Assembly (NCBI GenBank): GCA_035265935.1
Contig: DATFOC010000074.1
Location: 1-8,798, forward strand
Length of the DNA stretch: 8,798 nucleotides
Direction of reading: 5' to 3'
From: JACDAN01 sp035265935
Lineage (GTDB): Bacteria > Actinomycetota > Thermoleophilia > Gaiellales > Gaiellaceae
Part shown: positions 1 through 7,115 of the stretch, in pieces
Layout of the letters: the number at the start of each line of letters is the position of its first letter
Position numbering within the stretch: position 1 is the first letter of the stretch
Translations under genes and position numbers: made by a program
Notes under the pieces: generated by a model
Told to the model about the DNA's origin: nothing
The model's input: only the letters and a program-made list of their open reading frames with translations
Databases searched by the model: none

Positions 1-218
1 GACTCCGAATGCCGGGCGACCCCGTCAGTCCTCTTGGCTCCGGCACGCCCGCCGCTGGCCAAGCCTCGAAGCTCGAGGTTGGGCGTCGCCAAGGCGCTTG
101 AGCCGGCGGAAAGTAGCGGAGGACAACGCCGCCTACTGATGACAGAGGAGGCAGAATCGTCCGGCAATGTCGTTTGCTGCCCGGAGGCCGGAATTGTCTA
201 CCTACCAGGCAACACAAT

Positions 219-240
219 ATGCCTATTAGCAGGCATTTTA
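219..240 (+). terminator. Hairpin with T-run beside the tRNA-Asp half
   Basis: A 6-bp stem (ATGCCT/AGGCAT, 219-224 with 231-236) encloses a 6-nt loop and is followed on the plus strand by TTTT (236-239). This is the form of a small intrinsic terminator reading rightwards. On the minus strand, the direction of the tRNA-Asp half, no T-run follows, so it is a poor terminator for that tRNA. The short stem makes the call uncertain. Confidence 0.35.
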
Positions 241-243
241 GAC

Positions 244-289
244 GAGAGCGACGGGACTCGAACCCGCGACCTCCGGCGTGACAGGCCGG
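244..289 (-). pseudogene. tRNA-Asp(GTC) 3' half, likely attachment-site remnant
   Basis: Read on the minus strand, this has a full anticodon arm (stem CCGGC/GCCGG, loop CTGTCAC, anticodon GTC at 282-280), a variable region, a T-arm with loop TTCGAGT, and a 7-nt 3' acceptor strand (250-244). Similarity to a tRNA stops at 289: the sequence beyond has no D-arm and no 5' acceptor strand. Tyrosine-integrase elements commonly use exactly this 3' half as attB and duplicate it on integration. In that reading the bacterial flank lies to the left and the element to the right. The anticodon assignment is direct; the att role is inferred. The repeat arrays starting at 301 support it. Confidence 0.75.
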
Positions 290-298
290 TCATGGCGC

Positions 299-423
299 TT
301 GCGGGTTGAGCGGGGATACGCGGGGATTTGCGGCGGGAGCATGGCGTTTCGGCCTGGCCTTGCGGGGATTGTCGGGCACTTGCGGGAGCGTCCGGTTATC
401 TCCTGCGGGATGTGCGCGGGATG
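299..423. repeat. 10-bp phased short repeats next to the tRNA-Asp half (putative integrase arm sites)
   Basis: The first cluster has GCGGG at 301, 310 and 320, then GCGGC at 330; the copies at 310 and 320 share GCGGGGAT. The second cluster has TTGCGGG at 360, a diverged copy (TGTCGGG) at 370 and TTGCGGG at 380, again 10 bp apart. A further pair, GCGGGATG, sits at 405-412 and 416-423, 11 bp apart. The array begins 12 bp after tRNA similarity ends. Direct repeats on one helical face beside an attachment core are the known form of arm-type sites bound by the N-terminal domain of tyrosine integrases. No integrase is visible nearby, so this function is inferred. Confidence 0.5.
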
Positions 424-508
424 GGATGTTGTCTTCACTAGCAACGCGTGGGATGGGTCCGCGATGCGCTTCAGCTACTTAGCAATCCGCCAGGGTGGGC
501 TGAACAGT

Positions 509-1198
509 TCAGTCCCCCGCAGCGTGCGCGAGCGCCGACGGCGTCTGGCGCCCGACGATAGCCGGGGCCTCGTGGACGAGCTCGTCGTTCTCGAGTGCGT
601 CCACCATGAAGAGGGCGAAGTCGACGCGGCGCGTGAGGTTGCTTTCGAGGATGGGATCGCCCACGTGCCGGCTCCAGACGGGCAGGCCCTGGCTCTCGCC
701 CTCCTCGAGGTCGCTGCCGCGCACGACCGTCCAGCGCGTGTCGCTGGCGAACACCCGCCGGCACGCCTCGACCTGATCGTCGAGGTCGGCGAAGCGAGCG
801 AGGCGGGCGAGCGGCCCCCCGATTTTCACGAGCGCCCTGAGCTTCCACGAGTAGACGTCTTGGCTGTCGAGGGTGATGTGCCAGCCACAGGAGAACACGA
901 GGCGCGCTCCTGGAGGGGCGTGGTCGAGCACCGCCTGGGCCGTGCCCGTCGAGTACCCATGGACGCCCCGCGGAACGAGCACAACGAGCACTCCGTCGCA
1001 TCCGGCGACCGCGCGCTTGATGACTTCGGTGTCGTCTGTCGCTCCCGGGACGATCGTCATGCGCCCCTTGAACGCGTCGAGCTTGCCGACGCTTTCCTCG
1101 CGGCACACGCCGACGACCTCGTGGCCGCGATCGAGCGCGTGCTGCACCATGTAGCGCCCGAGCTTGCCCGACGCTCCGACGACACAGACTTTCATCAC
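509..1198 (-). CDS. NmrA-like / atypical SDR NAD(P)-binding protein
   Basis: A 229-residue single-domain Rossmann protein. The N-terminus has a beta strand followed by GASGKLG (residues 8-14), the GxxGxxG dinucleotide-binding loop of the atypical SDR/NmrA group. Arg33 after the second strand suggests NADP(H). VEACRRVFASDTRWTVVRGS in the second half matches the NAD(P)H-binding family pattern, in which a conserved 'W-T-x-V-R' strand precedes the substrate region. Such proteins are often redox sensors or epimerase-like enzymes; no substrate can be named. The length suits the family and the frame is unbroken. The start may be GTG at 1198 or ATG at 1195, and neither has a clear ribosome-binding site. 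It lies alone between the tRNA-Asp and tRNA-Thr remnants, so it may be cargo of an integrated element or a passenger between two events. Confidence 0.8.
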   Translation of the reverse strand: MMKVCVVGASGKLGRYMVQHALDRGHEVVGVCREESVGKLDAFKGRMTIVPGATDDTEVIKRAVAGCDGVLVVLVPRGVHGYSTGTAQAVLDHAPPGARLVFSCGWHITLDSQDVYSWKLRALVKIGGPLARLARFADLDDQVEACRRVFASDTRWTVVRGSDLEEGESQGLPVWSRHVGDPILESNLTRRVDFALFMVDALENDELVHEAPAIVGRQTPSALAHAAGD

Positions 1199-1347
1199 GC
1201 GCGTCCGTTAGTGCGGGAGCACATAGTGCGCAGTATCACTCGCTTGCGAACGGGGAGAGTCTCGCTGCCAATCGCCCAGAGCAAGGCGCTTCACCGTCCT
1301 GCAAGTCAACGGTAACGTGAAAGCGCCCGTTTGCGGGTATTTTGCAG

Positions 1348-1394
1348 AGCCCTCTGACGGACTCGAACCGTCGACCCCCTCCTTACCATGGAGG
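1348..1394 (-). pseudogene. tRNA-Thr(GGT) 3' part with a degenerate 5' side; left copy of the direct repeat
   Basis: On the minus strand this has an anticodon arm (stem CCTCC/GGAGG, loop ATGGTAA, anticodon GGT at 1387-1385), a T-arm (stem GACGG/CCGTC, loop TTCGAGT), the 3' acceptor strand AGAGGGC and a discriminator base at 1348. Bases 1348-1389 are identical to 8068-8109. Unlike the right copy, it keeps the 5' strand of the anticodon stem (1390-1394) and a sequence that can fold as a short D-like arm (GCTGC/GCAGC, 1395-1408). The 5' acceptor strand does not pair with AGAGGGC, since GCCCTCT would be needed, so this is not a functional tRNA. It is either a decayed tRNA-Thr or an attachment-site remnant. 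Confidence 0.7.
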
Positions 1395-1668
1395 CTGCGG
1401 CCAGCAGCTATGCGATGCCGAGAAGGCGCTTGGTAAGGCGCTTTCCCTGCAATTCACCGCTTTCTTCGCGTGCGGGACCATCTCCTCGAGCGAGGGACCC
1501 TGAGCGGCCCTGAAACCCCCGAACCTGTCCCCAAGACCTAGCCCCAAAGCGATCGTCCTGATCGCCAGTGATGACAACAAGGGAACGTTGATGGCGAGGT
1601 CGACGTGCCCGGGGCGGAAATTCATCCGTGCGGCGCCGAGCGTCGAGGCTCCTTCGCCACGTCTCCGC

Positions 1669-2332
1669 TCACATTGTCTGCACCGTGGGACGCACGAGGA
1701 TCTCGTTGAGCGTCACGCGCTGCGGGCGGCTGACGGCGAAGGCGATGACGTCGGCGATGTCGTGCGGCGGGATGGACCAGTCGAGGGCCTTGGAGACCCG
1801 CTTGCTGGCGGCGTGGGTGATGTGGTCGGGGAGTTCCGTCGCGGTGGCGCCGGGCTCGATGACGATGACCCGGACGTCGGGTTGCAGCTCGACGCGCAGT
1901 GCCTCCGACCAGCCGTTGATCCCCCACTTGGTCGCCGCGTAGGCGGCGAAGCCGGCCGGTGCGACCCGACCGGCGACCGAGGAGACGTTCACTAGATCGC
2001 CGCCACATTGGCGCGGAGCTGGTCGAGGAAGACCTCCGTTGCCGTCATCGCGCCGAGCAGGTCTCGACCATGCGCCGGTGCTCCTCGCGCTGGTCTGAGG
2101 CGAAGGGCGCCGTCAGCATGACGCCGGCGTTGTTGACGAAGATGTTGGCGCCGCCGAGTTCCTGCTGCACGCGCTCGGCGGCGGTTCGGCCTCGTCCTCC
2201 TGAGCGCTTGGGCAAGTGCCCCGTCATTCAGTCCTGCCTCTCGCCCGTCGGAGAACGGCTTCCCGGATGCGAGCGGCCGGCGGCGCTCTACCGCATCGGT
2301 CGCCGCGCGGCCAGCCGGATCTTGGCCGTCAT
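1669..2332 (-). pseudogene. Decayed short-chain dehydrogenase (SDR)
   Basis: Pieces of one classical SDR lie in three frames. Residues around FVNNAGVML (the NNAG motif) occur in a frame covering about 2227-2045. The middle piece (LLGAMTATEVFLDQLRAN) is in another frame. The C-terminal part (1992-1669) holds VNVSSVAGR, the catalytic YAATK (YxxxK) and the VIEPGATAT motif. The first break, near 2052, looks like loss of four bases within ETNLLG; the second, near 2010, is a one-base slip before GGDLVNVSS. The TGxxxGIG cofactor loop is missing: an ATG at 2332 overlaps the regulator's stop as ATGA and gives MTAKI, then jumps to RLAARR, which looks like an internal deletion of the Rossmann start. It was probably the third gene of the kinase-regulator operon. 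Base errors could explain the two slips but not the lost N-terminus. Confidence 0.8.
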
Positions 2333-2985
2333 TTCCTGGTGCGACGGCTTTCGTACGCCCACATGGCGATCTCGACTCGGTTGCGGGCATTGAGCTTGCG
2401 CATGAGGCTGGCGAGGTGCGTTTTGACGGTGCTGAGGCTGATGTGCAGCTCGTCGGCGATCTCGTGGTTGGTCCACCCATGGGCCACGGGGATGAGGACC
2501 TCCTCTTCCCGGCTCGTGAGCGGTTCCCGGGGCTGAGCCAGCGGCTGCCCCGGATGGGTGTCGGCGAAGGCGGCGAGCAGGCGCGCGGTGATGCTCGGTG
2601 CGATGAGTGCGTCGCCGTGGGCGGCGGCGTGGATCGCCTGGGTGAGCAGTTCGGGGCCGGCGTTCTTGAGCAGGAAACCGCGGGCGCCCGCCTTCAGGGC
2701 GCCGTAGACGTATCCGTCGAGGTCGAAGGTGGTTATGACGACGACTGCCAGAGGGTCGTCGACCTCGGGGCCGGCGAGCTGGCGGGTGGCCTCGATGCCG
2801 TCCACCTCGGGCATGCGGATATCGAACAGGCACACGTCCGGCCTCAGCCGGCGGGCGAGCGCCACCGCTTCGCGGCCGTTGGCCGCTTCCCCGACGACTT
2901 CGATGCCGGGCTGGGCGTCGAGGATCATGGTGAGCCCTGTCCGCACGATCTCTTGGTCGTCGGCGATGAGTACGCGGATGGTCAT
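2329..2985 (-). CDS. NarL/FixJ-type response regulator
   Basis: A 218-residue two-domain DNA-binding response regulator, full length for the family. The receiver domain (residues 1-120) has the acidic pair Asp9-Asp10, the phospho-acceptor Asp55 in FDIRMP, Thr85/Thr86 and Lys107 in LLKNAG, so all the phosphorylation-site residues are present. A LuxR-type helix-turn-helix follows at about 155-212, with LTSREEEVL and the recognition helix region TVKTHLASLMRKL. The start codon overlaps the upstream kinase stop as ATGA, so the two are translationally coupled and form a cognate pair. The stop likewise overlaps the ATG of the decayed SDR. The target genes cannot be read from the sequence; the nearby exporter is a reasonable but untested candidate. 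Confidence 0.93.
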   Translation of the reverse strand: MTIRVLIADDQEIVRTGLTMILDAQPGIEVVGEAANGREAVALARRLRPDVCLFDIRMPEVDGIEATRQLAGPEVDDPLAVVVITTFDLDGYVYGALKAGARGFLLKNAGPELLTQAIHAAAHGDALIAPSITARLLAAFADTHPGQPLAQPREPLTSREEEVLIPVAHGWTNHEIADELHISLSTVKTHLASLMRKLNARNRVEIAMWAYESRRTRK

Positions 2986-4160
2986 CTCGCGCCGCCCTTC
3001 GGCAGCAATGCGTCGACCGTCCAGCCCCTGTGTGGATTAGGACCTGCCCGAAGGGAGCCCCCGAGCAGGGTCGCTCGCTCGGTCATGCCGACGAGGCCAT
3101 ACGCTGAGGGCCTGGGTGCCGGCGTCCTTCCATCACCGTCGTCGGAGACCGTCAGTCGCACCTGTTCACCCTCGTCTGTGACGTGGACGGTGATCCGGGT
3201 CGCATGAGGGGCATGCCGGATCGCGTTCGTGACCGATTCCTGGGCAAGCCGGTAGAGCGCTCTTCCGACGGACCGGGGGAGATCGGCGAAATCGCCTGAG
3301 AGCTGCACGTCAACACGCGGCCAGCCATCGACTTGGCGGGCCAGCCGCTCGATGTCGCCGACACCCGGTTGCGGAGCGAAGTCGGGCTCCGCCCCGTCGC
3401 GCAGGCCGCCGACCATGGCGCGCATCTCCTCGAGCGTCCGCGAGGCCGCCTCCTCGATGGTCGCGAGCACGGCCAGAGCACGGGCGGGGTCCGATGCCGC
3501 CAGGGCACGGCCTGCCTGAGCCTGGACGGCGATCGCCGAGACGTGGTGGCCGACGGAATCGTGGAGCTCGCGGGCGAGCTCGTTGCGCTGACGGAGCCTT
3601 GCCTGCTCGACGTCGCGGACGCGTACGGTGGCCTGGAAACGGATCGCCGCACCGAACGCGGCGGAGGACAGGAAGAACCCGTAGTCGGCCACCATCTCGC
3701 CAGCGCCGGTTGGATCGGCGACGTGCGTGATGACGAGCCAGGCCAGGATGACGCCCAGGCCGATCACGGCTTCGCGACCTGAGCCCCAACGAAACAGCGC
3801 GTAGGGCAGCACGAGCGACGCCGCGATGGTCGACAGGGCCGTCCCGTCAACCGCGAGGATCCTCGCGACGTCGAACGCGATCAGCGTGCCGAAGGCGACT
3901 GCGACAGCGGTCAGGGGATGGGTGCGTCGCCAGAGCAAGGAGACGGCGACGACGAGGCTGACGGTGAGCACGAGCGGGCGCGACGCGATGTTGGCTTCCG
4001 GCCAGGTCGCCCACCATGGGTCCTCGCGAAGCATCGTCTCCAGGACCGACCACGCCGCGAGGACGGCGAGGAGCGCCCAGTCCCGCCACACCCGGACGGG
4101 GGGATCCTGAGGCCTGGATTCGGCCCAGAGCGCTCGGAGAGCTTCTCGCACCAGTCCCAC
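2982..4160 (-). CDS. DesK/NarX-like sensor histidine kinase (HisKA_3 type)
   Basis: A 392-residue membrane kinase. About six hydrophobic segments fill residues 28-173 (for example 62-77, 83-103, 131-147) with very short loops, so the sensing part is membrane-embedded rather than a large outer domain. A short coiled linker leads to the dimerization/phosphotransfer helix with ELARELHDSVGHH, the phospho-acceptor being His200. The HATPase domain has an N-box with Asn312 (QESVTNAIRHA), the G1 box SDDGDG (339-344) and the G2 box GLVGMTERA. All catalytic motifs are intact. Its stop overlaps the regulator start by 4 bp. The GTG start at 4160 lacks an evident ribosome-binding site; GTG at codon 4 is an alternative. 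Kinases of this build often sense membrane or envelope stress, but the signal here is unknown. Confidence 0.92.
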   Translation of the reverse strand: MGLVREALRALWAESRPQDPPVRVWRDWALLAVLAAWSVLETMLREDPWWATWPEANIASRPLVLTVSLVVAVSLLWRRTHPLTAVAVAFGTLIAFDVARILAVDGTALSTIAASLVLPYALFRWGSGREAVIGLGVILAWLVITHVADPTGAGEMVADYGFFLSSAAFGAAIRFQATVRVRDVEQARLRQRNELARELHDSVGHHVSAIAVQAQAGRALAASDPARALAVLATIEEAASRTLEEMRAMVGGLRDGAEPDFAPQPGVGDIERLARQVDGWPRVDVQLSGDFADLPRSVGRALYRLAQESVTNAIRHAPHATRITVHVTDEGEQVRLTVSDDGDGRTPAPRPSAYGLVGMTERATLLGGSLRAGPNPHRGWTVDALLPKGGAR

Positions 4161-4328
4161 AGCGTAGGAGAACCAGCACTGTTCCGGATCGGCCGAAAGA
4201 ACGAAACGCGCGCCGTCCTCGCGGCCAGTTCAACTCGAGCCTGCCGACCGATGTGCCCGCCGGCCGACGCCGTCATCGTGGTGTCAATGCCGATCAACGC
4301 CTCCAGCCGCCGCCCCGCGCGCACCACG

Positions 4329-4499
4329 ATGCAGGCGATCGTCCAGCACGCTTACGGGTCGACCGACGTCCTGCGACACCAAGACGTCGACCCGTCGACA
4401 CCCGGGCGGTGCGAGGTGCGCGCCCGCATGCACGCAGCCTCCATCGACCAAGAAGACTGGTTCGTCACCACCGGCCGCCCACAACTTCGGCGGGTAGGG
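4329..4499 (+). pseudogene. N-terminal fragment of an MDR/quinone oxidoreductase
   Basis: An open stretch of 57 codons from ATG 4329 reads as the start of a medium-chain dehydrogenase/reductase of the quinone-reductase-like group. It opens with MQAIVQHAYGSTDVL, then has an acidic strand with a 'P-T-P-G-x-x-E-V' type turn (seen as PSTPGRCEV), RMHAASIDQEDW and GRPQL. These are landmarks of the first GroES-like segment, residues 1-60. An intact member needs about 300 residues including a Rossmann domain, none of which follows. After about 4499 the frame stays open but loses similarity and runs into a TetR piece on the other strand. There is no ribosome-binding site upstream. It is a truncated relic. 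Confidence 0.7.
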
Positions 4500-4523
4500 G
4501 CACTCATCGGCGAGCGCGGCGAC

Positions 4524-4682
4524 CTGCCGCTCTTCGGCGAGGTCGGCGAACTTCCGAACCTCCTCCCGGGCGAGCACCGCGGCCTCCTCGGCTGTCTTGA
4601 ACGAGACGGTCTTCTCCTGGAAGGCGAAACCGTTGAGGTAGGCGTCGAGCACACAGTAGGCCTGGATCGTCACCTCGCCCAA
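4524..4682 (-). pseudogene. C-terminal-domain fragment of a TetR-family regulator
   Basis: On the minus strand, codons from about 4679 to 4533 give AYCVLDAYLNGFAFQEK followed by TAEEAAVLAREEV and KFADLAE. This matches the ligand-binding-domain pattern of TetR_C-type repressors (a 'VLDAY-x-x-GFA-x-QE' helix, then 'TPEE', then an 'F-x-x-LAE' segment). The N-terminal helix-turn-helix and the end of the domain are both absent, and the open frame continues only by chance. The missing N-terminus would lie where the exporter's leader and start now are, so a divergent TetR/MMPL pair probably existed and was truncated. It cannot bind DNA in this form. Confidence 0.65.
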
Positions 4683-4696
4683 TGCACGAGAACCTG

Positions 4697-4703
4697 AAGG
4701 AGA
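4697..4703 (+). promoter_or_regulatory. Ribosome-binding site of the MMPL exporter
   Basis: AAGGAGA ends 4 bases before ATG 4708. It is among the clearest Shine-Dalgarno matches in the window and fixes the exporter start. It lies about 15 bp from the end of the TetR relic. Confidence 0.75.
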
Positions 4704-4707
4704 CCCC

Positions 4708-6864
4708 ATGAACGCGCTCACCCGTTTCGTGCTCGACCACAAGCGACTCGTGCTCGGGTTCTGGCTCGCCGTGACGATCGCCGCCTTTGCTGCGATCGGA
4801 CCGGCAGGCAGCTCGTTGTCACAGCAGTTCGACATCCCCGGACGCGAGGGCTTCGAGACGAACAGTGAGCTCGCCGCCATCTACGGCGCCGGCGGAGACG
4901 TCGCACCGATCGTGCCCGTGGTGACTCTCCCAGAGGGGAAGACAGTTGATTCGCCGGGTGTGCGTGCGGAGCTCGATGCGGCGCTGTCGAAGGTGGAAGC
5001 GGCGCTGCCGGAGTCGATGAGTGACTCATTTGCCTCGACCGGCGATCGGGCGTTCGTCTCCGATGACGGGCGAACGACGTTCGCGCTCGTCTACATCCCG
5101 GCCGTAGGTGGGCTCGACCCAGGGCAGGAGGAGGCCCGCGCCACTCAAGCTGCGCTGGCGGGCGTCACCGTTGGTGGATCCCCGGTCGAGGTGACGGGGC
5201 TCGACGCACTGCGCGCGTCCGCTGGGGAAAGCCACGGCGACGGCGCCGGAGTCATGCTCGGCACGCTGCTGGCGGCGCTGGGCGCGCTGCTCGTCCTCGC
5301 CTTCGTCTTCCGGTCGTTCATGGCGTTCGTGCCGCTGCTGATGGCGCTGGTCGCGATCCCGACGACCTTCCTACTGGTCTGGCCCCTCGCGAGCGTCACC
5401 GACGTATCCATGATCGTTCAGTACCTCGTCGCCTTGATCGGCCTCGGGATCGCGATCGACTACGCGCTCCTCGTCGTCGTTCGTTGGCGTGAGGAGCGGC
5501 AGCGGCCGGACGTTACGAACGAGATGGCGGTGCGGAACGCGATGCAGCACGCCGGTACCGCCGTCGTCTTCAGCGGCACCACGGTGGCGATCTCGCTGCT
5601 CGCGCTGCTGGCTCTGCCTGTGCCGCTCATGCGCAGTATCGGCGCCGGCGGGCTGCTGATCGCGCTAGTCAGCGTCGCCGTGGCCGTCACGTTACTGCCG
5701 GTCGTGCTGGCGACGATCGGGCCGAGGTTGGACTGGCCGCGGAACCGCCGCGACGCGCAGGCTAGTCGTGGCTGGTCAGCCTGGGCGCATCTGATCGTGC
5801 GTCACCGCTGGCCTGCCGCCGTCGCCTCGACCGCTGTGCTGGTCGCGCTGGTCGTCGCGGCCGCGAACATCCAGCTCGGGAACCCACTCGCTGCTTCGCT
5901 CTCGAAGGAAGGGCCCGCACGTTCGGGCCTCGAGAACCTCGAGGACTCCGGCATCGGTACCGGCCCGCTCTCGCCGTTGGACGTCCTGGTTCGCTCAGGC
6001 GACCCCGGCGATGTCGCGCAGGCATTCGCGCAGGTCGACGGTGTCCGCAGCGTCGCAGCACCTGCCGACTGGCGCCGCAAAGGCACCGCAGTTGTGGTCG
6101 TGATCCCGACTGCGGATGGGAACTCGCCGACGGGCAGAGAGACGCTCGACCGCCTGCGGGACAGCGCGAAAACGATGCCCGCAGTAGTGACGATCGGTAG
6201 CCAGGCGGCGCAGAGCGCCGACTTCCTCGACGCTGTCTACAGCAACTTCCCGCTGATAGTCGCCCTCATCTCGATCCTGACGTTCCTCCTGCTGGCGCGG
6301 GCGTTCCGCTCGCTGCTCCTGCCGCTGAAGGCTGTCCTCCTGAACCTGCTCTCCGTCGGCGCCGCCTGGGGGCTGATCGTGCTCGTCTACCAGAAGGGAT
6401 TCGGCTCCGAAGCGATCTGGGGTATCGAGGCGACGCAGGCGATCAACGTCGAGCTGCCGGTGGTCGCCTTCGCCTTCCTCTTCGGCATCTCGATGGACTA
6501 CCAGGTCTTCATCATCAGCAGGATGCGGGAGGCGTACGACCGCAGCGGCTCGACCGAACGTGCCGTCGTCGAGGGGATCGGCCGTACCGGGCGCCTCGTC
6601 ACGAGCGCGGCGCTGATCCTCTTCCTCGCCTTCGTCGCCTTCGCACTTCAACCGGGCACGGAGGCGAAGATCTTCGCGACGGCGCTCGGGGGAGGCATCC
6701 TGATCGACGCGACGATCATCCGCGGCGTCCTGGCACCCGCGGTCGTCGCCCTCTTCGGCCGCTGGAACTGGTGGCTCCCGGCCTGGGCCGCGCGCATCCT
6801 CCGCGTCGAGCCGTCGCCCATGCAGCCGGAGGAGACTCCCACGTCCGTTCCGCAGCCGGTATAG
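4708..6864 (+). CDS. MMPL/RND-family membrane exporter
   Basis: A 718-residue inner-membrane transporter, full length for Gram-positive MMPL proteins. The topology is the RND duplication: TM1 at about 14-31, an outer loop (32-178), TM2-TM6 (about 180-338), TM7 (about 366-386), a second outer loop (387-512) and TM8-TM12 (about 514-688). Both halves carry the GxxxDY proton-relay motif in their fourth helix: Gly247-Asp251-Tyr252 and Gly593-Asp597-Tyr598. Each is followed by a charged R-x-R-E segment (VVRWREE; IISRMREAYDR). These antiporters export lipids, dyes or drugs using the proton gradient; the substrate here is unknown. The start is set by AAGGAGA upstream. Its likely former TetR repressor survives only as a fragment just upstream, so regulation may be lost or taken over by the nearby two-component system (inference). 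Confidence 0.95.
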   Translation: MNALTRFVLDHKRLVLGFWLAVTIAAFAAIGPAGSSLSQQFDIPGREGFETNSELAAIYGAGGDVAPIVPVVTLPEGKTVDSPGVRAELDAALSKVEAALPESMSDSFASTGDRAFVSDDGRTTFALVYIPAVGGLDPGQEEARATQAALAGVTVGGSPVEVTGLDALRASAGESHGDGAGVMLGTLLAALGALLVLAFVFRSFMAFVPLLMALVAIPTTFLLVWPLASVTDVSMIVQYLVALIGLGIAIDYALLVVVRWREERQRPDVTNEMAVRNAMQHAGTAVVFSGTTVAISLLALLALPVPLMRSIGAGGLLIALVSVAVAVTLLPVVLATIGPRLDWPRNRRDAQASRGWSAWAHLIVRHRWPAAVASTAVLVALVVAAANIQLGNPLAASLSKEGPARSGLENLEDSGIGTGPLSPLDVLVRSGDPGDVAQAFAQVDGVRSVAAPADWRRKGTAVVVVIPTADGNSPTGRETLDRLRDSAKTMPAVVTIGSQAAQSADFLDAVYSNFPLIVALISILTFLLLARAFRSLLLPLKAVLLNLLSVGAAWGLIVLVYQKGFGSEAIWGIEATQAINVELPVVAFAFLFGISMDYQVFIISRMREAYDRSGSTERAVVEGIGRTGRLVTSAALILFLAFVAFALQPGTEAKIFATALGGGILIDATIIRGVLAPAVVALFGRWNWWLPAWAARILRVEPSPMQPEETPTSVPQPV

Positions 6865-6930
6865 GTCTACCAGCTACTAGGAGGGATTGGCGAAATCGGG
6901 ACTCGGCGTGAGGCGAGTATGGTTTGAGCC

Positions 6931-7098
6931 GTGTCGAAACAAGCCCTAGGTAACGCGCTCGCCGGAATCTTGTTCCTGATCATCGCGGTTGTCGATTTCA
7001 CCCGCGACGACTCGGGCATCGGGACCGTCTTCCTTGTGTTCGCGGCGGTCTTCTTGGGGCTGGCGTTCTCAGCCCGCAAGGCCGCACAGCACGAATAA
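6931..7098 (+). CDS. Small two-helix membrane protein (55 aa)
   Basis: GTG at 6931 opens a 55-codon frame ending at TAA 7096-7098. It encodes two hydrophobic helices (ALAGILFLIIAVV, about residues 9-22, and TVFLVFAAVFLGLAF, about 32-46) joined by a polar turn (DFTRDDSG), with a basic end (SARKAAQHE). The composition is typical of a real small membrane protein. It starts 66 bp after the exporter stop on the same strand. There is no Shine-Dalgarno, but TATGGT (6919-6924) could be a -10 box just before the GTG, which would make the mRNA nearly leaderless; that is a weak inference. Function unknown. Confidence 0.6.
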   Translation: MSKQALGNALAGILFLIIAVVDFTRDDSGIGTVFLVFAAVFLGLAFSARKAAQHE

Positions 7099-7115
7099 CG
7101 CTCCGAGGCGCGTCG

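Noticed and set aside
34..309. 91-codon plus-strand frame ending in the tRNA-Asp half
   Set aside because: Its C-terminal DGTRTRDLRRDRPV is the translation of a tRNA T-arm and anticodon arm, a well-known false protein.
299..423. Phased repeats as a CRISPR array
   Set aside because: The units are 5-8 bp with 2-5 bp gaps, far too short for CRISPR repeats and spacers, and no cas gene is present.
500..512. 13-bp palindrome CTGAACAGTTCAG over the NmrA-like stop codon
   Set aside because: A one-base centre cannot form a hairpin loop, and an operator at a gene's end is unlikely; no second copy was seen.
278..1315. Long plus-strand open frame of about 345 codons
   Set aside because: It lies antisense to the NmrA-like gene and crosses the phased repeats; its protein is rich in Arg, Glu and Asp with no motif, as GC-rich shadows are.
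1508..1545. Four C-runs of 3-5 bases (G-quadruplex potential on the minus strand)
   Set aside because: Loops of 5-9 bases and a GC-rich background make this weak; no promoter or gene context supports a role.
1383..1625. 80-codon minus-strand frame between the SDR relic and the tRNA-Thr repeat
   Set aside because: It ends inside the tRNA remnant, has no ribosome-binding site and no recognisable motif. I see no gene in 1395-1668.
1669..1992. Independent 107-residue SDR-like protein
   Set aside because: The apparent GTG start is an internal Val codon of VNVSS; upstream pieces of the same enzyme lie in other frames, so it is the tail of a pseudogene.
2416..3207. Plus-strand frame of about 263 codons opposite the response regulator
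   Set aside because: The minus strand encodes a regulator and kinase with all catalytic residues; the antisense protein shows no family features.
5995..6651. Minus-strand frame of 218 codons inside the exporter
   Set aside because: Highly charged low-complexity translation opposite an intact MMPL gene; a shadow.
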